NCBI GenBank assembly: GCA_023414355.1
Contig: JAEZOB010000009.1
Location: 186,001-250,000, forward strand
DNA: 64,000 bases
Direction: 5' to 3'
Source: Bacillota bacterium
GTDB lineage: Bacteria; Bacillota; Clostridia; Lachnospirales; Lachnospiraceae
Of this stretch, positions 58,675 to 64,000 are shown piece by piece. Both the position numbers and the translations under genes were made by a program. Position 1 is the first letter of the stretch; the number at the start of each line of letters is the position of its first letter. The notes under the pieces were generated by a model. The model did not search any database. It saw only the letters and a list, made by a program, of their open reading frames with translations, and was not told the DNA's origin.

Positions 58675-60318
58675 ATGAAAAAAAGAGTATTCTCATTGAT
58701 GCTTGTATGCTTAATGCTTGTAAGCATTCTTGGGGGATGTAAGAAAGAAACAACACCGACAGATACACCTAGCGCAGATCCTACAAGCGCACCCGCTGCT
58801 ACAGAGGCTCCTGCAACTACAGAAGCACCTGCATTACCTGAATATAGCGAAATTACAGTAGAGGTTTTTGACCGTGGTACCGATGCTGGAAAAACCGATG
58901 CGGCTGATAACTATTATACTAAGTGGATTCAGGAAAAGGCTTTAAAGGATATTAACTTAGGCGTTAAATTTGTTAAGGTTTCCCGTTGGGAAGAGACTGC
59001 ACAGCTTAACAACCTGATGGCGGCATCCACTGCTCCTGACATTTGTTTTACTTACAGCGCTGACCTGATTGCTCAGTATCGTGATTTGGGCGGACTTGTA
59101 GACTTAGCTCCTTATATCGAGGCTATGCCCGAGTTAAATAAATTACTTGGACCCGATCCTGCACTGGAAGGTCGTGGATTAATCGAGCGTAACAAGACAA
59201 TGGAGACAGGTGCGATCTACTCTATTCCTGCTCGTCGTATGAACGTAGCAAAGTATGGTACCTTCATTCGTAAGGACTGGTTGGATAAGTTAGGCTTACC
59301 ATTACCTACAACTACACAGGAATTCCATGATGCACTTCTTGCATTCAAGACACAGGATCCCGGTGGCGTAGGCAAGGATAAGGTAATTCCTTTTACTATG
59401 ACAAGAGATGTTAGATGGCGTGCATCTGCTCTCTTAGAGTCCTTTATGGATCCTTCTTTAACCAGAAAAGATCGTTGGGTTAACAACGTTATCGATCGTT
59501 ACTATGTAGAACCCGGCTTCAAAGAAGGCGTTCGTTACATGAATACAATGTTCAATGAAGGCTTAGTTGACAATCAGTTCATGCTTTACAAGGATGATAC
59601 TACCGCAGATGATCTTATTAAGAGCGGTGTAGTAGGTGCATTCATTCATAACTGGGATCAGCCTTACCGTGAGAGTCCCGGTCTGTTACGTGACTTAAAG
59701 GTAAATGTTCCGGATGCTGAAATCGTATCTATCGATCCTTTTAAGAACAGCAATGGTGTTACCGCTAAGGAAGTATATGACGCAGCTGGCTTAAGCTTCT
59801 TTGTACCTGCAACCTGTAAGAACATTGATGGCGCTGTTCGTTATATTAACTGGTTATCCACATTCGAGAACCGTTATTACCTGCAGATCGGTGATGAAGG
59901 CGTAACTCATGAGATGGTTAATGGCGTTCCGAAGATGATCAGTGCAACCGGCGAGAAAATTATGAACTCCGCAAATAATATCGATTATACCTTCATGATC
60001 AACGGTATTGACGTAGGCGATGAGTCCAAGATGGCACAGGTTATTGCTCAGTCTTATGCAGTAGATCAGCAGTTGATCGTTGATGCATATGCGAATGCAA
60101 TGGCTAACAGCACATCTCCGATTATCGTTCCTGTAACACTCAGTGCAGCAGGACCTGTAACCCAGACCTTAATTGATAAGGGTGAGACTATGATGGCAGA
60201 AACCATTACCTGTAAGCCTGCTGACTTCGACAAGACATGGGATGCAGCTATTCAGGATTGGCTTGCTTCCGGCGGTCAGGCAGTTATTGATGAGCGTGCA
60301 GCAAAATATGCTGAATAA
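58675..60318 (+). CDS. Extracellular sugar-binding lipoprotein
   Basis: This 547-residue protein has a lipoprotein signal peptide ending in LGGC (Cys22) and a Thr/Pro/Ala-rich linker of about 30 residues, then a family 1 solute-binding domain like LplA/YtcQ. It is the substrate receptor for the two permeases. AGGAGG precedes the ATG. Codon usage is more biased than in neighbours, in line with high expression. The sugar is likely an oligo-uronide, inferred from uxuA and the TolB-like protein. Confidence 0.9.
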   Translation: MKKRVFSLMLVCLMLVSILGGCKKETTPTDTPSADPTSAPAATEAPATTEAPALPEYSEITVEVFDRGTDAGKTDAADNYYTKWIQEKALKDINLGVKFVKVSRWEETAQLNNLMAASTAPDICFTYSADLIAQYRDLGGLVDLAPYIEAMPELNKLLGPDPALEGRGLIERNKTMETGAIYSIPARRMNVAKYGTFIRKDWLDKLGLPLPTTTQEFHDALLAFKTQDPGGVGKDKVIPFTMTRDVRWRASALLESFMDPSLTRKDRWVNNVIDRYYVEPGFKEGVRYMNTMFNEGLVDNQFMLYKDDTTADDLIKSGVVGAFIHNWDQPYRESPGLLRDLKVNVPDAEIVSIDPFKNSNGVTAKEVYDAAGLSFFVPATCKNIDGAVRYINWLSTFENRYYLQIGDEGVTHEMVNGVPKMISATGEKIMNSANNIDYTFMINGIDVGDESKMAQVIAQSYAVDQQLIVDAYANAMANSTSPIIVPVTLSAAGPVTQTLIDKGETMMAETITCKPADFDKTWDAAIQDWLASGGQAVIDERAAKYAE

Positions 60319-60341
60319 TTAAATTCATAAGTATGTTTATT

Positions 60342-60380
60342 ATGAGCCTGTATGGAGAACCATACAGGCTCATTTCTGTT
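60342..60380 (+). terminator. Terminator after the binding-protein gene
   Basis: A perfect 14-bp stem (ATGAGCCTGTATGG and complement) has an AGAA loop and is followed by TTCTGTTATT. Confidence 0.85.
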
Positions 60381-60492
60381 ATTAAGAAGGCAGTGTAAAC
60401 TCAACCGGAACAGAAACATTCTTCGTTCAAGTATTTACAGTACAAGTAGTTACAGAGTCTGAGTTGTGTGTCTAGAAAATAAAAGATGTAGT

Positions 60493-60520
60493 TTGATAGA
60501 GATACGGAAGCTGATATAAT
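60493..60520 (+). promoter_or_regulatory. Promoter of the TolB-like gene
   Basis: TTGATA (60493-60498) and an extended TGA-TATAAT (hexamer 60515-60520) are 16 bases apart. A 128-base leader with no recognised structure follows. Confidence 0.6.
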
Positions 60521-60647
60521 AGTGATATGAATAGCGTGGATGGAAAAAGCTGATAATGATGGATAGTAGCAAATAACCGATCTAGGTAGGAAGTAATTGA
60601 TCTGAGCAGGATAAGTAGAAGGTAGAAGAACAATTGGAGGAGAAAAC

Positions 60648-61529
60648 ATGAATACATTGAAAGAGCATCGTGAAATGGATCAAAGGAAGATTACCAGTAT
60701 TCTTGAACTCGTGAATATAGAAACAGGAGAACGTAAAATATTAAAAGAATTTGATTACCTGATTGAAGCCCCTAATTGGCTAAAAAACGGAAAAGAGTTG
60801 ATTTATAACGCGCGCGGTCAAATCTATTCCTACGATATCGCATCAGGAGAGAGTAAGCTAATACAGACAGGTTGCTGTAATCAATGCAACAATGATCATG
60901 TGCTTTCGCACGATCACGCACAGCTGGCTGTCAGCCACCATACCTATGAGGATGGTCAATCAAGAATTTATTCTATGCCAATAGAAGGTGGAACTCCGAT
61001 ACTCATCACACCGATCGCCCCAAGCTATCTTCATGGCTGGTCACCGGATGGACAGACATTGGTGTATTGCGCAGAACGTAATGGAGAATATGATATCTAC
61101 AGTATTCCGGCAGAGGGAGGCAGAGAGACAAGATTAACAGATGCGCCGGGGCTGGATGACGGACCGGAATATACTCCCGATGGCAAATATATCTGGTTCA
61201 ATTCGGTACGGAGTGGTCTGATGCAGCTATGGAGAATGAAGGCAGACGGCAGTGAACAGATGCAGATGACCTTTGATGAGAGTAACAGCTGGTTTGCCCA
61301 CCTGTCACCGGACGGAAGCACCATAGCCTATATCACCTATCAAAAGGGAGATGTGGCACCGGGAGACCACCCTGCGAACAAACACGTGGAAATTCGTTTG
61401 ATGTCTGCTGAGGGTGGTGAATATCGAACTCTGGTTAAGTTGTTTGGAGGCCAAGGGACCCTGAATGTCAACTCTTGGTCACCCTGTGGTAAGAGATTAG
61501 CTTTTGTGAGCTATAGAATCAATGACTGA
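60648..61529 (+). CDS. TolB-like beta-propeller protein
   Basis: This 293-residue protein has repeated WSPDG, YTPDG, LSPDG and WSPCG blades of the TolB/PD40 type. It has no signal peptide. It resembles the cytoplasmic beta-propeller group that includes oligogalacturonate lyases, but no lyase residue can be confirmed here. A short cysteine cluster GCCNQCNNDH follows the first blade. GGAGGAGA precedes the ATG. It lies beside the hexuronate transporter and uxuA, suggesting a role in uronide breakdown. Confidence 0.7.
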   Translation: MNTLKEHREMDQRKITSILELVNIETGERKILKEFDYLIEAPNWLKNGKELIYNARGQIYSYDIASGESKLIQTGCCNQCNNDHVLSHDHAQLAVSHHTYEDGQSRIYSMPIEGGTPILITPIAPSYLHGWSPDGQTLVYCAERNGEYDIYSIPAEGGRETRLTDAPGLDDGPEYTPDGKYIWFNSVRSGLMQLWRMKADGSEQMQMTFDESNSWFAHLSPDGSTIAYITYQKGDVAPGDHPANKHVEIRLMSAEGGEYRTLVKLFGGQGTLNVNSWSPCGKRLAFVSYRIND

Positions 61530-61532
61530 TTT

Positions 61533-61628
61533 AGTGAAGACTAATCAGTGAAGACTAATCAGTGAAGGACATAAGGATATGGGCTTTACACTGATGGTCC
61601 GGGTTTTTACCCGGAGAAATCTCAGTGG
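61533..61628 (+). repeat. Tandem repeat and hairpin in the sdaAB leader
   Basis: AGTGAAGACTAATC is repeated twice (61533-61560) with a partial third unit. A hairpin follows: CACTGA (61589-61594) with TCAGTG (61622-61627) encloses TCCGGGT-TTTT-ACCCGGA. No known riboswitch is recognised. Confidence 0.55.
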
Positions 61629-61649
61629 TTTACGGGGAGGAATAGAGAA

Positions 61650-62312
61650 ATGAACCTATTTGATGTGATGGGACCGATCATGGTCGGACCCTCTAGTTCT
61701 CATACAGCGGGAGCTGTAAAAATTGGATATACGGCACGAAAGCTACTTCGTGAAGAAGTAAAATCAGTCAGGCTTTATTTGTATGGGTCATTTCTGGCGA
61801 CCGGCAGAGGACATGGGACTGATAAAGCGCTCATTGCAGGTTTGCTGGGGATGCAGCCGGAAGATGAGAGGATTCCGGAAAGCTTCCGGATTGCTGCAGA
61901 AAGAGACTTGGAGTATGAATTTGCAGGGATAGAATTAAGAAATGCCCACCCGAATTCTGTACTTTTAAAGATCACTGGAATACATGGGAATACACTAGAA
62001 ATCGTGGCATCCTCCATCGGTGGAGGTGCCATCATGATCAATCAGATTGACGGGGTGGAAGCAGATATCTGTGCTTGTAATCCGACTCTGATCATAAATA
62101 ATATTGATCAGCCCGGGCATGTGTCTCTGGTAACATCAATTCTCGGGCAAAAGTCAGTCAATATCGCTACTATGCGTATCTATCGTGACAGAAGGGGCGG
62201 GAATGCCACCATGATCATCGAATGCGATCAGGAGGTTTCTGCAGAAGCGATAGAACTATTGAGATGTACAGACGGTGTAACGAAGGTTACTTATTTGAGT
62301 ATGGAGGAATAA
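61650..62312 (+). CDS. sdaAB: L-serine dehydratase, beta subunit
   Basis: This 220-residue subunit has the SDH beta motif DVMGPIMVGPSSSHTAGAV and a C-terminal ACT domain (PGHVSLVTSILGQKSVNIATMRI). It partners the alpha subunit to deaminate serine to pyruvate and ammonia. GGGGAGG precedes the ATG. One base separates its stop from the sdaAA start codon. Confidence 0.95.
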   Translation: MNLFDVMGPIMVGPSSSHTAGAVKIGYTARKLLREEVKSVRLYLYGSFLATGRGHGTDKALIAGLLGMQPEDERIPESFRIAAERDLEYEFAGIELRNAHPNSVLLKITGIHGNTLEIVASSIGGGAIMINQIDGVEADICACNPTLIINNIDQPGHVSLVTSILGQKSVNIATMRIYRDRRGGNATMIIECDQEVSAEAIELLRCTDGVTKVTYLSMEE

Positions 62313-62313
62313 C

Positions 62314-63186
62314 ATGAGCTTTAGATCATTGGATGAGATTGTAATGCGGTGTACAAAGACTCAGAAAAACTTCTGGAGGGTAGTTCTTGAGGAGGATATG
62401 GACGAGCGGATGTCCTCTGAAGAGGAGTCCTTTCAGAAGATGACCAGATTATATCAGGCCATGAAAACTGCAGATACTGCTTATGATAAAAATCTTGAAT
62501 CAGCAAGCAGGCTTGTTGGTCACGACGGAGAAAGAATGAATCAGGCATTGCTCGCAGGCAGGGTGCTGAGCGGTCCATTCATCGGAGAAGTCATAGCAAA
62601 GGCACTAAAGATGGGCGAGTCCAATGCCTGTATGAAAAAGATTGTAGCTGCCCCAACGGCCGGTTCCTGTGGAGTAATACCGGCAGTTCTATTGACTTAT
62701 GAAGAGAAATTTCAAGCTTCTGAGCAACGTATGATAGAAGCAATGTATGTTGCATCAGGCATCGGGCAGGTGATTGCAGCCAAAGCATTTCTTGCCGGTG
62801 CTGCGGGAGGATGCCAGGCAGAGATCGGTTCGGCCAGTGCGATGGCTGCAGGTGCGCTTGCGTATTTAAACGGTGGGGATGATGAGAGCATTATCCATGC
62901 AGCAGCAATGTCTTTGAAAAATCTTCTCGGTCTGGTCTGTGATACCGTCGGTGGGCTTGTTGAAGTCCCTTGTGTAAAAAGAAATGTTGTAGGAGCTGTG
63001 AATGCCATCGCCAGTGCTGATATGGCCGTCGCAGGAATACGAAGCAAAATACCACCGGATGAGGTGATTGAAGCAATGCGAGAGGTAGGGGAAGCACTGC
63101 CCAGAGCTCTTCGGGAGACAGGGGAAGGTGGATTGGCTGCCACACCGACCGGAAGAGAAATTATGAATAGGATTATGAATTCATAA
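62314..63186 (+). CDS. sdaAA: L-serine dehydratase, alpha subunit
   Basis: This 290-residue catalytic subunit binds a [4Fe-4S] cluster. The family motifs PTAGSCGVIPAVL, GGCQAEIGSASAM, GLVCDTVGGLVEVPCVKRN and ETGEGGLAATPTG are present, with the cluster-type cysteines in them. GGAGGA lies upstream within the beta gene end. Together the subunits support serine fermentation. Confidence 0.96.
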   Translation: MSFRSLDEIVMRCTKTQKNFWRVVLEEDMDERMSSEEESFQKMTRLYQAMKTADTAYDKNLESASRLVGHDGERMNQALLAGRVLSGPFIGEVIAKALKMGESNACMKKIVAAPTAGSCGVIPAVLLTYEEKFQASEQRMIEAMYVASGIGQVIAAKAFLAGAAGGCQAEIGSASAMAAGALAYLNGGDDESIIHAAAMSLKNLLGLVCDTVGGLVEVPCVKRNVVGAVNAIASADMAVAGIRSKIPPDEVIEAMREVGEALPRALRETGEGGLAATPTGREIMNRIMNS

Positions 63187-63239
63187 TAGCCGAGCTAAGC
63201 CGATATATTTATAGTAAGTCTTAGTAGTATGGTGAAGCT

Positions 63240-64000
63240 ATGAAAGCAGAAAGAGGATCGGATACGAGAAAGAATAGATTGCTCAAGGAGCTTACAGAGG
63301 AGCTTCAAGATTCGAAAATATCTCCTGAGTCAAGCACCTCCGTGTTTATCAAGGTGGGGATTATGGTATTAAGCATCCTGATGCTGATTGGCTTTGGAAT
63401 CATGATTGTCCCCAATGCTGTCACAGTGTCCAATATCAGCAGCAAGAGAGATTTGCCGATCTATAGCGTGGAAACAAAGGATAAAAAGGTAGCACTTAGT
63501 TTTGATACAGTTCCGAGTAACGAGGACCTTCAGAGCATTTTGGATACGTTGGCGAAGCATAACATAAAGGCAACCTTCTTTCTTGCAGGCGACTGGATAG
63601 AGAAATATCCAGATGATGTCAAGGCAATCGTCAAAGCGGGTCATGATGTCGGCAATCATAGTGAGAACCATAGACAGATGTCAAAGCTGGATCATAAGGA
63701 ATGTACCGATGATATTATGAGGGTTCATGAGCGGATGAAGAAGTTAGCCGGGATTGATATGAATCTATTCCGTGCTCCTTATGGTGAATATAATAATCTG
63801 CTTGTAGGTACGGCAAGAGAATGTGGGTATCATACGATTCAGTGGGATGTGGACAGTGAGGACTGGAAGGACTACGGAACGGACAGCATCATCAAGTCTG
63901 TTGTAGATAACAAACACCTTGGCAACGGTTCCATCATCCTGCTGCACAGCGGCACAAAGTATACCTCAGAAGCACTGGAGGGTGTGATTACAGGACTTCA
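63240..64000 (+). CDS. Polysaccharide deacetylase, cut by the window end
   Basis: The open frame continues past base 64000, so only the first 253 residues are seen. A short basic tail precedes one membrane helix (about residues 39-58), then a NodB/CE4 domain: ALSFDTVPSNEDL, KATFFLAGDWIEKYP, GHDVGNHSENHRQMS with the metal histidines, FRAPYGEYNN, IQWDVDSEDWKDY and IILLHSG. The first motif has FDTV in place of FDDG, which removes one usual metal ligand; similar variants (FDAA) occur in PdaB-like clostridial proteins. It probably acts on peptidoglycan at the outer membrane face. Confidence 0.85.
   Translation, partial: MKAERGSDTRKNRLLKELTEELQDSKISPESSTSVFIKVGIMVLSILMLIGFGIMIVPNAVTVSNISSKRDLPIYSVETKDKKVALSFDTVPSNEDLQSILDTLAKHNIKATFFLAGDWIEKYPDDVKAIVKAGHDVGNHSENHRQMSKLDHKECTDDIMRVHERMKKLAGIDMNLFRAPYGEYNNLLVGTARECGYHTIQWDVDSEDWKDYGTDSIIKSVVDNKHLGNGSIILLHSGTKYTSEALEGVITGL

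Noticed and set aside
1..64000. tRNA or rRNA genes and insertion sequences
   Set aside because: No cloverleaf, rRNA-like sequence or transposase was seen on either strand by reading.

Overview
This window reads as chromosomal DNA from an anaerobic Gram-positive bacterium of the Clostridia, most likely a Lachnospiraceae-type organism. The evidence is strong AAGGAGG ribosome sites, consensus TTGACA/TATAAT promoters, a SCIFF peptide with its radical SAM maturase, HemZ, an indolepyruvate ferredoxin oxidoreductase, an Fe-S L-serine dehydratase in two subunits, and many ABC systems. No rRNA, tRNA, CRISPR array, transposase or prophage gene was seen. All assignments come from reading motifs and context; no database search was run.

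Layout. 0.2-4.2 kb: oligopeptide ABC transporter oppBCDF (its binding protein is not in the window). 4.3-9.3 kb: a two-component pair transcribed away from an ABC exporter plus a small anchored protein. 9.3-11.3 kb: a Gfo/Idh/MocA oxidoreductase divergent from a DeoR regulator, with three operator-like repeats between them. 11.4-22 kb: housekeeping block scfA-scfB-recJ-apt-rel-MBL hydrolase-hemZ-hisS; scfA encodes a 46-residue, six-cysteine ranthipeptide precursor. 22.2-33.7 kb: a chemosensory cluster (MCP, cheA, cheW, receiver, TetR, cheY, cheR, cheB, PAS hybrid kinase, second receiver) with no flagellar genes. 33.9-38.5 kb: sialate O-acetylesterase, Dabb protein, aspS, DUF1294 protein. 38.6-47.8 kb: MFS transporter, then a sodium/solute symporter and an arylpyruvate block (paaK-iorA-iorB-ACT-paaK-ACT). 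47.8-51.9 kb: cold-shock gene, a cobalamin-riboswitch-controlled DUF4430/ECF S-component operon, galM, a repeat cluster, and upp. 52-54.2 kb: an orphan REC-HPt regulator and an unknown membrane protein. 54.3-61.5 kb: a probable hexuronate module (uxuA, AraC regulator, LplB/YtcP-type sugar ABC transporter, TolB-like protein). 61.6-64 kb: sdaAB-sdaAA and a polysaccharide deacetylase cut by the window end.

How the genes fit together. Peptide import (Opp), arylpyruvate:ferredoxin oxidation with acyl-CoA ligases, and serine dehydratase point to amino-acid fermentation; UxuA with its ABC transporter, GalM and the acetylesterase point to use of plant or host glycans. The points most worth a second look are the SCIFF pair and the hairpins between its genes, the non-flagellar chemosensory cluster with its cysteine-rich PAS kinase and degenerate HPt tail, a tandem triplication inside the cobalamin riboswitch, an 85-bp tandem repeat region beside upp, a vestigial copy of a PaaK C-terminus, and a dispersed intergenic repeat whose hairpin shows a compensatory base change.
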